Assembly (NCBI RefSeq): GCF_026745355.1
Contig: NC_079202.1
Span: forward strand, 29,756,070-29,820,069
DNA length: 64,000 nt
From: Beta vulgaris subsp. vulgaris
Taxonomy: Eukaryota > Streptophyta > Magnoliopsida > Caryophyllales > Amaranthaceae
Reading direction: 5' to 3'
The notes below the pieces were generated by a model. It saw only the letters and a list, made by a program, of their open reading frames with translations, ran no database searches and was not told the DNA's origin. Made by a program: the position numbers and the translations under genes. Positions 1 through 11,284 of the stretch are shown here, piece by piece. Within the stretch, counting starts at the first letter, position 1. The number at the start of each line of letters is the position of its first letter.

Positions 1-600
1 TTCATTTTTTAATTTATGTACAGTTTGTTCCTTAAATCCTTTTCCCCCTTTGTCATCCTCAAAAAGAATAGACTCTGCATGAATTGATGAATTGATTTAA
101 CACCTTAAGACCAATATGCAAGCACCATTAGTGGTTAAGTTAGAAAATCAAAGAGTAAACTTGCTCAAACATCAATCACATAATACTAGCCATTCCAAGG
201 AAGAAATTATGCAAACATATAGAAACATAGACAATATAGCAAAAGTCATTATATAGCACTTGTTCCATAACAAAACAAAGAAAGAAAAGAAAAAAGAAGA
301 AACAAAAGTGGTGTTCCTTGATAAAAGAAACAGGAACAACAAAACAAAAAAAAACTAAGAAAGGGAAGGGGAATGGTGTTCCTCTACAACTTCTTCTTCA
401 ACCACATCCTCCAATTTTTCATCACCACCCCATGATTGAGTCAACCTGTTCCTTCAGCTCCTCCAAGGACGAGCCATAGGTCCATCTTCTTTTGCTGCGC
501 AACCACGGTATCACTCAATTCTTCATAAGACTTATCATAGTATCAGTTTTGGCATCCAAAGTCCAATGAAGATGATTGTAAAATTTTATCATATGTTGTG
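1..600. other. Sirevirus 1, 3' non-coding end
   Basis: No convincing frame is seen. The stretch lies between the env-like region and the expected 3' LTR. Bases 270-370 are an A/G-rich tract on the plus strand. The words GTTCC and GGAAC recur here (for example near 26, 313, 331, 377 and 441), as elsewhere in this element. Confidence 0.5.
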
Positions 601-2188
601 CAGGAAGGCAGACTTCATTAACCCAGTTAGTTCATCCGGATTTCCTGTTCCTTACCCTTGGAACTGAGGCAGATGGGGATTTGTGAAGGAACTGGAGGTT
701 TGAGTGGAAGGCTCATCTGTTCCAGGAATGGAAACAGAAGGTGAAGGGTGATAAATGGGAGGAAGAAATGGTGGTGTGGGTGGAAGAGTTGTGGAGGTGG
801 AAGCAAAAGGATTTGGCCTTTTATTTCATCCTTCAACTGCTCAAAACTGAAGGAACAGAGAAGGACGAAGGTGAAATGGAGGGTATTTTGTGAAAGGAAC
901 AGAGAGTTTGGGAGATGTGGTGGAGTAGGTTCCTTGAGAGGAGGGTACCTGTTCCTCATTATCCGAAAGGACTAAAGGAGAGTCCTCGTTGGAAGGAACA
1001 GGAACGGAGCAATTTTTCGACGAGTGCTCTTCTCTCTGACAGAGTTAGGCTTAGTGGCAATGTGTTTGCGCCTCTTAGGTTTTGGTTCCTCCGGCTTAGG
1101 AACAGGGTTATCCAAGATTACATCATTATCTTCTTCTAAGTCCAGTTTGGGCAGTTTTCTTTTTCCTGAGGAACTGGAAGCCATTCTTCCTTGAATGAGA
1201 ACACCTTCTTGGACAGACAAGCAAGTCCATTTAGGGTCTTCTCATTCAAGATGTTCCCTTGTTTGACCCTATGTGGTCCAACCTAAGTCTTACTTCAAAA
1301 TGATGAAGTAAGGAAGTTATCAAGGCACGTACCAATAACACAATTTTCTCAATACAGTGGGTTAAGTGTTGAATGAAGAGGGAAGGGAAATTGATTTGTA
1401 TGTGGTGGTCCAAGCAAAACATGTAACACATATCCAAGAGACCCACTTCATTCCTCTTTTCAGTTCGAGGAATGAGTGCTCTCCAAACCAAGTTAAACAG
1501 TACTTTGTGAAGGGGAGAGAGTAGGTTATGGTTAAGTTTGTTTTGGCCAGCTGTTCCTCCAAAATATTCTAAGATTTTGTCTTGAGGAAAATTCGGAAAG
1601 GAAACAGTTCCTTTCCTTTTAAAATACAAATCAGTTCCTTTGCAAGGAACTTCCCATACTTTGCTTAAAGTTGCTTGATTAAACCTTATTTTCTTTCCTC
1701 TAACTTCAGTTGTGCAAGTTCCATTAGTATTAACAAATTTGCACAAACTCATCCATAGCTAGAGGAACAAGAGCATTATTAAAGGCGAATTCAAACAAGA
1801 ATTCCATGCCTTGTTCCTTTAGAATGGAGGTTAATTCTAGAAATTCAATTTTATTGCCCATTCTAAATCGACGCAAAAACCCAAGACATACCTAGATTCA
1901 CTTCGTTCGACCCTTTTCTTGGAAGACGAAGAAACAGTTCCTTTGGAAGGAACAGGTGCAGTTTTCTTCTTCTTCCCCCTGAGATTGTTCCGGGGTTTCT
2001 TCTTCATCTCTTCCCCAATCAATTTTCTTCTCCATGCTCCTTCTAGGAGATTCTAATTGCTGTTCCTCTATGGGGTTTTCTTGAATTATGTCGGTTTCAA
2101 GGGTTTTAGTTGGAGATGAAGAAATTTCCATTTTTGAAGTGTCGGTTGTTTTTGTGTTGGAAAAGGAGTTTCTTGAAGTTTTTGCCAT
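600..2188 (-). pseudogene. Envelope-like / putative plant transposon domain protein of Sirevirus 1 (broken)
   Basis: On the minus strand a start at 2188 opens a Ser/Thr/Lys/Glu-rich N-terminus. A frameshift near 1980 leads to a Lys-rich stretch. A conserved-looking globular part follows at about 1860-1250, with words such as LSKVWEVPCKG, FNLVWRALIPRTEKR and GLLDMCYMF. This resembles the plant 'putative transposon protein' domain found in genes downstream of Sirevirus pol, the position called env-like in SIRE1-type elements. A Pro/Lys-rich tail follows (1220-627). At least three frame breaks are present. Function is unknown; an envelope role is only a historical label. The family match is from memory and not searched. 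Confidence 0.65.
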
Positions 2189-2738
2189 GATTTTGAAGGT
2201 TTGGAGGTTTTTATGGAGTATCAAAGGGTGTGATGAGGTTTCGGTTTGGTGAAGATGAAGCGTTTAGAGGAACACGGTTTCTTAGATGAATTAAGAAGGA
2301 AGTTTTGCATGTAATAGTAATTATGACACGCGGGAAAGAAATAAAGCAAAAAAAATAAAAAATAAAAATAAAAAGGAAGAAAACGAAAAGATAAAAAGAA
2401 CCAAGATTTAATTAAACTGGTTCCCCTTATTTTTGGGATTTTTCGGATTTTTCGGATTTTTATGAATTTTAATTTTTGAAAGAAAATAAATGCTAAGGAA
2501 CTTGTGCTATAGGAACAACTAATGCTACATATCAATTTCCTTCATACTATGCATGTTTCTTGACCTTAGGAACAGTAAGGGGAGTATTATGTGACATTTG
2601 TGATTGTTTATTTCTTTGATTCAGTTATGTTTTGCAACATTCCAATTTGCAATGGTCTTAGGCAATTAAACACAATTATTTTTAGCACACAAAGTCACTC
2701 AAATTGATTCAAACATGGGGGAATTGACATAGGAACAA

Positions 2739-4492
2739 TCACTTAATTTTTATTAAACCTAACTCAAGCCTTAATTTTTCATATCTATCTCTTTGCAAAG
2801 GCTTAGTTAGGATATCAGCAATCTGATAATCAGTTTGACAAAACTCAAGTTTAATCAAACCTTTTTCAACATTTTCTCTTAAAAAGTGATGTCTAATATG
2901 TATATGCTTTACTCTAGAATGATGCACTGGATCTTTAGATATACTATAGCACTTGTATTGTCACAATAAATAGGAACACATTCAAAGTTTATTCCATAGT
3001 CACTAAGTTGTTGTTTTATCCAAAGCATTTGAGAGCAACATGCAGCAGCAGCTACATATTCTGCTTCAGCAGTGGATAAAGCAACTGTGTTTTGTTTCTT
3101 GGTACTCCAAGAAACTAAACTATGACCAAGGAATTGTGCCATACCTGAGGTGCTTTTCCTATTACAAGATCTCCAGCATAATCTGCATCTGCATATCCTT
3201 TTAGTTCGAATGTATCACTTCTTGGATAGTAGAGTCCAAGATCATCTGTTCCTTTAAGATATCTAAGAATTCTCTTCACAGCAGTGAGGTGAGACTCCTT
3301 TGGATTTGCTTGAAATCTAGCACACAAACCAACACTGAAAGCTATGTCTGGACGACTAGCAGTTAGATACAAAAGTGAACCAATCATTCCTCTATATTTT
3401 GTTTGATCAACACTTGTTCCTATGGAGTCTTCATCTAATCTAGTTGAAGTTCCCATAGGAGTGTGATTTATCTTTGAATTTTCGAGGCCATATTTCTTTA
3501 ATAGTTCCTTTATGTATTTTTGTTGGTGAACAATTATACCTTTTTCAGTTTGTTTGATTTGTAGTCCAAGAAAGAAATTTAACTCACCCATCATACTCAT
3601 TTCAAATTCATTGCTCATGAGACTTGAGAATTCTTTGCACAATGTTTCATTAGTAGCTCCGAATATGATGTCATCAACATATATTTGAACAAGCAAAATA
3701 TCAGTTCCTTTAGATTTTAGGAACAAGGTTTTATCAACCTTTCCTCTTTTAAAGTTGTTTTCTAAAAGGAACTTGGATAATCTCTCATACCATGATCTAG
3801 GTGCTTGTTTTAACCCATAAAGAGCTTTATCAAGCTTGTAGACATGATTTGGGAGATTATTATTTTCAAACCAGGGGGTTGTTCAACATATACATCTTCG
3901 TTTAGATAGCCATTTAAAAATGCACACTTAACATCCATTTGATATAATTTGAATCCCATGTAAGCAGCAAATGCAATTAAATTCTAATGGCTTCTAATCT
4001 AGCTACAGGAGCAAAGGTTTCTTCATAATCAATTCCTTCTTGTTGGTTATAACCTTTTACTACAAGTCTAGCTTTGTTTCTTACAATGGTTCCATATTCA
4101 TCTAGTTTGTTTCTAAACACCCATTTTAAGCCAATTACTTTTTGTTGTTTAGATGAAGGAACTAGATGCCATACCTTGTTTCTTTCAAACTCATTTAATT
4201 CAGCTTGCATTGCAATAATCCAATCAGAGTCAGTTAAGGCTTCTTCATGATTTCTTGGTTCCATCATTGATAGGAACGCATGAAATGCACAAAAGTTCCT
4301 TAACTGAGATCTAGTTTGCGTACCTTTGGATATGTCGCTGATTATGAGTTCCACAGGATGTGACTTTTGTAATCTCCAAGGTTTTGGTTGAAACTCTCTT
4401 ATAGGAACATGTTGTTCCTCATGAGTTCCTTGAGGATGAGGAACTCTGCTCAGTTGTTCCTCTGTTAGCCTCGGTGGACTCAGTTCCTTCAT
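2739..4492 (-). pseudogene. pol: Reverse transcriptase and RNase H of Sirevirus 1 (frameshifted)
   Basis: The RT N-terminus is at 4270-3977 ([40 protein letters not shown]). A frame change near 3977-3890 leads into the palm, where the catalytic YVDD box is intact (IYVDDIIFGAT, about 3680). RT continues to ASRPDIAFSVGLC. RNase H follows with YADADYAGD (about 3190), ALSTAEAEYVAA (about 3070) and the terminal ADILTKPL (about 2810). Frame breaks lie near 3150 and 2930. Because the catalytic boxes are well kept, inactivation looks due to a few indels rather than long decay. Confidence 0.93.
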
Positions 4493-4574
4493 TTAGAGGA
4501 ACAGGAGCATCTTCTCCTCCTTGAGGAACAGGAATCATTGATCATTATTTTGAATTCCTCGTTCCTTTCCTCTT

Positions 4575-5638
4575 TCACTCTTCTTCTTCTTCTTGTGAAT
4601 CTGTGTTCCTTGTACTAGGTTGTGCTAACCCTATCTCATAGTCATCAACCTGTATGCTTGGATTATGTTTGTCAGATTCATCAAAGATTACATGAATGCT
4701 TTCTTCAACACACATAGTTCTCTTGTTATATACTCTATAAGCTTTACTATGTGAGGAGTATCCTAAAAATGTTGCTTCATCACTCCTTGCATCAAATTTT
4801 CCAAGATTATCTTTTCCATTATTATGCACATAACATTTGCACCAAATGTTCTAAAATAGGTGATGTTTGGTTTCTTTCCAAAGTAAAGTTCATAAGGAGT
4901 TTTATTAATGATAGGTCTCATCATGGCACGATTAATTATGTGACAAGCAGTATTAACAGCTTCAGCCCAAAAGTTCCTTGGAAGTTCACTAGCAATTAAC
5001 ATGGTTCTAGACATTTCCTCCAAAGTTCTATTTTTCCTTTCTACAACACCATTTTGTTGTGGTGTTCTAGGGGCAGAAAAATTATGATCTAGGCCATTAT
5101 CTCTGCTTAGGTCATCAAATTTATAATTTTCGAATTCCTTGCCATGATCTGATCTAATGTGCATTATTTTATGTCCACTTAGGTTTTGAACTCTTTTAGC
5201 AAAGACAAGGAACTCATCATAAGTTTCATCTTTACTAGAGAGAAAAATAACCCAAGTGTACCTAGAGTAGTCATCTACAATCACAAGTACATACCTCTTT
5301 CCACTTCTGCTTTGAATTCTCATGGGTCCACATAAGTCCATATGAATTAACTCTAATGGTTTAGTGGTACTTACAATCGTTTTAGATTTGAAAGAGGATC
5401 TTACTTGTTTACCTCGTGCACATGCATCACAAACTTGATCAATATGAAATTTTATGGATGGTAATCCTAAAACAAGGTCTTTTGATCTAAGTTTCTCAAG
5501 TAATGAAAAGCTAGCATGTCCTAGACGCTTGTGCCATAGAAGTGAATCATCTTCAATAACACTAAGACAAGTTAAATTGATTTGAGGAACAAGGTCTAGA
5601 TCCACAATGTATGTGTTCCCTTTCCTTGTTCCTTCCAA
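4575..5638 (-). pseudogene. pol: Integrase of Sirevirus 1
   Basis: The GAG-pre-integrase zinc region has LWHKRLGHAS and CDACARGKQ (5540-5400). The catalytic core carries the D,D-35-E triad: IHMDLCGP (first Asp), RSDHGKEFEN (second Asp, about 5150) and VVERKNRTLEEM (Glu, about 5030). FWAEAVNTACH follows. The C-terminal GKDNLGKFDARSDEA part continues in a second frame (4829-4575), so there is a frameshift near 4800. This enzyme would insert the cDNA into the genome. Confidence 0.93.
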
Positions 5639-5667
5639 AATAACCTTCTTAGTTTTAATGTTGATGA

Positions 5668-5958
5668 TTAAGCATTTTTCTTATCAAATTTTACAGTATT
5701 TCCTTTGTCACAGAATTGAGAAATGCTTAATAGATTATGTTTTAGACCTTCAACTAAAAATACATTTTCAATGGAGTGTAATGGTGACTTACCGACCTTA
5801 CCCATAGCAACAATGTTACCTTTCTTATTATCACCAAATGTTACACTGCCACCTTCATAGGTTGTGAGTGAGAGAAACTTCGTTTTGTCTCCTGTCATGT
5901 GCTTGGAACAACCACTATCGAGATACCAAGTGTTGTTCCCCCTCACTCCAACCTGCAA
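5668..5958 (-). pseudogene. pol: Aspartic protease segment of Sirevirus 1 pol
   Basis: The frame carries WYLDSGCSKHMTG with the catalytic Asp-Ser-Gly intact, followed by VTFGDNKKGNIVA and the GLKHNLLSISQFCD block that ends the copia protease. It processes Gag-Pol in the family. It is separated from gag and integrase by stops and frame changes. Confidence 0.9.
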
Positions 5959-6054
5959 AAATCAACTAGTTGTTAGTTGAAGGAACCCCATCTTTTGTGG
6001 GTTCCTGTTCTTGACTAGGATTTGTTTTGACAACCCATTTTTTCTTACTTATTG

Positions 6055-7790
6055 TCACATTTTCCCAATCATCTCAGATTTTAGTTGACATTGATTTATG
6101 TAATGACCTACCTTGCCACAATACATACAGAACTTATCACTAGGTAGATCAACATATTTCTTTGTCTTGTTCCTTTTCTTGTAGTTTTCAAAACCAAGAC
6201 CTTCCTTCCTTTTGGTCTGTGGTTTCTCAATCCACTTAGGAACTTTCATGATTTTGCCTCTGTTCCTTGCGACAACCAGTTCCTTTTTAAGATTACAGAT
6301 CTGTTCCTTTAAAATATTTTTCTCTTTATTATTTTTTCAATCTCAGATCTGTATCCTTTCAAAGGGGTTGATCTTATATCAAAGGAACTCAGAACAGGGA
6401 AATTACTCTTCAAGTGTGAAATCTCTAAATTAATTAGATAATTTTCATTTTTCAAACTTCATAACATTCTTTGATTTTAAGTTTTTATCAAACAAATCAA
6501 AAATCTAGTTTCGACATCAGTTCTCATTTTCTTAAGCCATTCTATGTGTTCCTTGCAAACCTTTAAGGCTTGTTCCGTTTGTTCACGTTTTTCACGTTCA
6601 TCTCTACATTCAAGAATTGCATCATAAAGAAGATCATATATTTCAGTCCTAGTTTTACCATCTAGTTCTGACTCAAGTCCATGTTGACTTACCTCAATTT
6701 TTCTTCATCTTCTTTTTCGTCAGTGTTTGCCATGAGGCAAAGGTTTGCTGTTTCTTCAGTTGGTTGTTCCTCTTCTTCTTCCGTCTCTGAATCTCCCCAA
6801 GCAGCTATCATAGCTTTGCGCACTTTGCCTTAGAGAAAGGAGCTTTTGATTCTTTGTTCCTTTCAGCAAAGCGTTCCTTGTTCCTTTCTTTGGTTTGTCA
6901 TTTTCCCAAAGAGGACATTCCTTGATGAAGTGATCTGTACTTCCACATTTATGACAAGCAGCTTTGTTAGAAAATTTCTTAGTTTTACCTTTGAAGTTTC
7001 CATTCTTCATGTTCCTGTACATCTTTCGAAATTTTCGAACCATGAGGGCTGCTTCTTCTTCTTCAGAGTCCGAATCATCTTCATCATCTGCTTTGAGAGC
7101 AATTGATTTTGATTTGGAGCTTTCACCATATTCAGTATCAAGGTGAAGCTCATGAGTCATAAGTGACCCTGCCAGCTGTTCTAAGTTGAACTTAGTGAAG
7201 TCTTTTGTTTCTTGAAGAGCAGTGACTTTAGCCATCCATCTGTCCTTAGGAAGACTCCTAAGAACCTTTCGAACCTGTTCCTCAGATGAAATAAACTTTC
7301 CAAGAGAAGCCAACTCATTTATAATGTTAGTAAAACGAGTAAACATGTCTCGGATGCTTTCTTTGGATTTCATGCAGAACAGTTCATATTGATTCATAAG
7401 TAAATCAATTTTCGATCTTTTAACTTCATTAGTTCCTTCGTGGGTTACTTCTAGTAAATCCCATATTTGCTTTGCGGATTTGCATCCCATGATCCTATTA
7501 TGTTCATGGGGTCCAAGTCCACAATGCAATAATTTAATAGCCATGGCATTTACTTCCATTTTTTCAAAATCAGATTTGTTATAATCAGAGAGGGGTTTAA
7601 GTGTTACCTCATTTTTGTCATTTGTAGTTGTGACTTCGAAATCACCAACTTCAATGACTCTCCATACCTGATAGTTTTCAGCCTTGATGAATATCTCCAT
7701 GCGGTTCTTCCAATAGTTGTAGTACTTCCCATTGAACATAGGAGGCCTTTGAGTGGAATAACCTTCTTCAAGTTTCTCGGTGGTATTCAT
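6055..7790 (-). pseudogene. gag: Gag of Sirevirus 1 (long, two zinc knuckles, frameshifted)
   Basis: The start at 7790 follows the primer binding site by about 50 bases. The N-terminal part has YSTQRPPMFNGKYYNYWKNR, then a UBN2-like capsid region (EIWDLLEVTHEGTNEVKRSK). A first CCHC knuckle, CHKCGSTDHFIKEC, is at about 6950-6910. A frameshift near 6840 breaks the reading. After a Glu-rich, coiled-coil-like stretch with few usable frames (6750-6250), a second knuckle, CMYCGKVGHYINQC, lies at about 6130. The region is collinear with gag of the second Sirevirus at 26398-28186. Confidence 0.88.
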
Positions 7791-7841
7791 TGTTCCTTGG
7801 ATCTTTTTCTCAATAGGGTTTCCTATCTTACGTGAGTTCTA

Positions 7842-7853
7842 GCTCTGATACCA
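7842..7853 (-). promoter_or_regulatory. Primer binding site (tRNA-Met type) of Sirevirus 1
   Basis: The minus strand reads TGGTATCAGAGC two bases inside the 5' LTR. This is the standard initiator-tRNA-Met complement of many plant LTR retrotransposons, and it fixes the LTR/internal junction at 7855/7856. Confidence 0.95.
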
Positions 7854-7855
7854 AT

Positions 7856-9209
7856 TGTTATTTCCCTAGGAACACTACAAGAGGGGGGGTGAATTGTAGG
7901 TGTAGAAATAAACGTAACTTTTTGCGGAAATTAAAACTTAAACGAATAAACAAGCTAAAGGAACACAAGGGATTTTTACGAGGAAAAACTTCTTGGGCCC
8001 AACAAGAAGAAACAACCTCGACCACTAGGGATTTTAAACTCAACACTTTCACTAATTAGGCCAAACAACTCTGTTACAACCTAATTCTAACTCGAGCCAC
8101 ACCTTGAGTTCCTAAACTCAAGTTCCTGAGACTGTTCCCTTAACAGCAGTTCCTCTCAACTTCACTCGAAGTTTTCTCACACATACAAGCTTACTCAAAG
8201 CCTCTCTTACAGAACTTCACTCAAAGTTCCCTTACCCCAAAAACCAAAATACAATTGATCGAAATAAGCTTAGTGGAATTAGAGTAAGAAGGCAAAGAAC
8301 AAATGGCTATTATGAGAGAATGAAGGCACTGACACTTAATAAGTTAAACTCACTTAATTACTTAGTCAGACACAATTTGGAACTTATCTAGACTTCTATA
8401 TTTATAGTGTTAATCATGAAGAACGTGGGATTAATGTTAGAGTACATGTTTAGTCCATTAACCCATGATGTTCCTTCCCCTAAGGAACACGTTTTACATC
8501 ATGTCCCATGATCCCATGAACTATAAATGAACGTGGATAATTGCAGCCATTACTCCTAAGAAATAGGAGTTCCTTGAGCTTATCCGAAAATCAGTTTTTA
8601 TAAAACTCTTTTTATCTTTAAAACTGAATTTTTAATCTTTAAGAAAATAATATCTTTGAAATAAAATCTTTCTAACAACCGGATATTTATTTTCTTATTT
8701 TCCGAAAAATAAAATCTTTTTCTAAAACAGATTTTCTTTTTAAAACTGATTTTATCATTTGAAATTAGAAATAACTAATTTCCTATAATCTAGGCATGAC
8801 TTACTCAATTATATTTTTAACCGTTACAATAATTACACGCCTAAGTCTAGTTCCTTTTATTAACTCAGTTCCTTTAACATATTCGCTAAGTGCCACTTAG
8901 TTTTTTTACAAAGGAACAAAGCTCATTCTCAAATGATGCCACATTCCTTACCATTCTTTCTTTGTTCCTTTACATTGGAACTAGAAAAAAAAGCCTAGCT
9001 TCTATTCTTCTTGATCCAATGCTTGCTCCAGTATCAACATAGAAACTTCTTTACTTAGCCTTTGAAATCCTCTCTTGACTTCTTCATTGACTTCGTATTC
9101 TCCCAGTTCCTTGCATTGATACCTTAAACACCATACACTTAAATAATTCATTAGTTCACTACTTAGTTTGTTCCTTTGTTTCTTTGTCATTATCAAAACA
9201 AAACCCATA
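7856..9209 (-). repeat. 5' LTR of Sirevirus 1
   Basis: The plus-strand sequence from 7856 (TGTTATTTCCC) matches the solo LTR at 57702-59057 over most of its length, including the AACGTAACTTTTTGCGG region and the TTCTTCTTGATCCAATGCTT end. The outer boundary is uncertain: CA dinucleotides at 9201-9202 or 9208-9209 are both possible because this copy diverges from the solo LTR there. GGAAC/GTTCC words are frequent. Confidence 0.85.
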
Positions 9210-10027
9210 TCTAGAGAAAAAAAAAACTGAAAATAACAATGAAAATAAAAAATCATAAATGAAATTATAAACATTAAAAAATATAAACCAAGATCTGGAA
9301 AAGGACGAAGCACGAAGAGTAATGAGAGGAGCGCGGACGCGACAAACTTGATGAAAGCGACGAGCAATGGACATGATGACAACGACGAGCGATGACCGAC
9401 AAAGAGAGACAACCTACGGAGAGAGACGACCGACAGAGAGAGACGAGATTTTTATTGATGAAATTTTGATGAGTGATGAGAGGAAAGACGAGATATGGGT
9501 TGATAAAAATGACGAATATTTGATGATGAAAATGGCGAACTTTTTATGGGAGATGATGAAAATGACGAATTTTTTATGAGAGGAGAAAGTGCCGTTTAGG
9601 TGGTAGTTTTAGGGTTTTAGAGCGAGAGTGAGTGAGAGGCCGCCGTTTTGGTGGTTATTTTAGCGTTAGAGGGTTATGAGAAAGAGAGGGAGAGGGTTAT
9701 GAGAGAGAGGGAGGGTTATTCGGTTATGAGAGAGTTATGTAGAGACTGGGCTGTGAGTCATGAGGCCACGGAAATTAGGCCATGAAAATTGGCCACGAAC
9801 ATGGGCTACACGAGTTTTTTAAAAAGTAGGAAAATCTGATGCGGTCCACCAACCAAATCAAATTTTTTAAAAAATCGCATAAGATTTTGTATTTTGATAC
9901 TGTCCCCTGTTGACCGCATCAAAGTGTCCTCCCATCTTTTCCTCATATTTTTATGTTGATTTTTGGATGCGGTTTTACTAAAATTGCATTTGTTCCGAAG
10001 GAAAATATAAGGTTTCTTCCACTAGTG
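9210..10027 (-). mobile_element. CACTA (En/Spm-type) transposon terminus, partial
   Basis: The minus strand begins at 10027 with CACTAGTGGAAGAAACC, a classical CACTA terminal inverted repeat. Subterminal copies of GATGCGGT or its complement ACCGCATC occur near 9839, 9913 and 9965; such clustered subterminal repeats are the transposase-binding arrays of this superfamily. Further in there is leader-like sequence (pyrimidine-rich, AAACCCTAAAAC) and a possible short first exon on the minus strand (9374-9159) without recognisable homology. The opposite end is not seen; Sirevirus 1 probably inserted inside this element. Confidence 0.75.
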
Positions 10028-10996
10028 GTGAGAGAAACTCTCCCCTCTCTCTATAATCTCAATGAAACCCCAGCATGAGCAGGAGCAATGGCGAAGGGTT
10101 CAAAGAAGGCTAATGGTGGTGCTAAGAATGTTAAGGAGAATAAGTAGAATGTTAATAAACCTCAGACATGTAATGCGAGGAAGGAGATGAATGTCAATGA
10201 CACTGTTGATGATGAAACGTTGAGTTGGTCGTCGTATTGGAGGAGGAATAATCACATATACCATATTCAGACAATCCCTAGTATGAGTCTCGATCAAATT
10301 ACAAGCATATTTGATCATTTCAACTCAACATCAACAAGTATAGCACATCTATTGTCAAGAGATTACTAGCTAAAGGCAACCAACTACAGCAACAAAGCGA
10401 AGATTAATTTGTCATAGCTCGATTACTATGGGGCGGTGAAAGAATAAACTAGGCACATAAAGAACCCACTCAAACTATAAAATTTGGACTTGCTCACACC
10501 ACTTTAGAAAAGGACCAAAAGAATCAAGAACAAAATCACAAGGGTCCACCCAATATTAGATCCAACCACAAGCCATAAGAAAACAATGCATCTTTCAAAG
10601 TGATGTAAAATGACACATCAGAGAGTTCTTAGAATATCATAATGCTAAAAGAGAAGAAAAGGAAAATGAATCATGATCTAGTTTGGAGGAGAGAGAATAT
10701 CAGAAGCCTAGCAACATAAGTAGTTATATACTTTATACCTTCACTACCCTCTTCTCCTGATCCTACCACCTCCCTTTCTTTATCTAGTATTCTAGTGAGT
10801 AGTGACTACTCAACACCAATGTTTCTGGCAAGGTGGTGATCGATACAAAGAGATCAAGAACTCACTGTGTAGCTGAAGCCATGACAGATATAACCGATAT
10901 CAGTAATGTCTATTGCAATAGAACAGGCCAGAGATTCTGACTCTAAGTGATTATGAATATGAGACTGAATACTTTCATAAGTAATTACCCTAGATT
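10028..10996. other. Unidentified, possibly degenerate coding sequence
   Basis: The sequence just outside the CACTA end contains a weak plus-strand reading from about 10089 (MAKGSKKANGGAKN), interrupted by a stop near 10146, then an open run to 10369. The basic, Gly/Asn/Lys-rich start resembles N-termini of plant retroelement or nucleic-acid-binding proteins, but I recognise no family. The rest (10370-10996) shows no convincing frame. Confidence 0.35.
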
Positions 10997-11284
10997 ATGA
11001 CAGTAAATGAACAATTTCCAGGACCAACGATCTATGCACACAAAGGAGACATAGTTATAGTCAAAATTGTCAACATAAGAAAATATAACATCACAATTCA
11101 CTGGTAAGATACCTTTCATATTAATCAGTTACTATTAGTTTATTTATAATTACTATAATAGCAGGACAAGAGAAGTAAAAGGACATGATAGCAGTTCCTT
11201 TTGCAGGCATGGAGTGAGACAACCAAGAAACTCGTGGTTTGATGGACCTGAGTACATAACTCAGTGTCCAATCAAACCAAGTGG
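10997..11284 (+). pseudogene. Laccase (multicopper oxidase) gene fragment with one intron
   Basis: The reading from 10997 to 11103 has [17 protein letters not shown] and YNITIHW. It continues after a 103-bp intron (11104-11206, GTAAG...TGCAG) with [19 protein letters not shown] and CPIKPS. These are the first two conserved blocks of the plant laccase cupredoxin-1 domain, including the copper-ligand His-Trp-His-Gly, which the splice reconstitutes across the junction. Homology ends after about 11284. The signal peptide, the upstream exon and the remaining roughly 500 residues are absent, so this is a remnant. Functional laccases are secreted and oxidise monolignols and flavonoids. Confidence 0.85.
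11104..11206 (+). other. Intron of the laccase fragment
   Basis: The donor CTG|GTAAGAT and acceptor TTTTGCAG|GCATGG are canonical. Splicing joins TG to G to make the Trp codon of the His-Trp-His-Gly copper motif, as in plant laccase genes. Its presence shows the fragment derives from genomic DNA and not from a processed mRNA. Confidence 0.85.

Larger units (their letters stand above)
1..9209 (-). mobile_element. Sirevirus 1: Ty1/copia LTR retrotransposon with env-like region, truncated by window edge
   Basis: Reading the minus strand from the right, the order is 5' LTR (9209-7856), primer binding site, gag, protease, integrase, RT, RNase H, then about 2.1 kb with an envelope-like frame. Integrase before RT is the Ty1/copia order. 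A long gag with CCHC knuckles plus an extra gene after RNase H is characteristic of plant Sireviruses. No sequence like the 5' LTR is seen at 1-600, so the 3' LTR should lie left of the window. All frames are broken, so the copy is dead. Confidence 0.93.
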
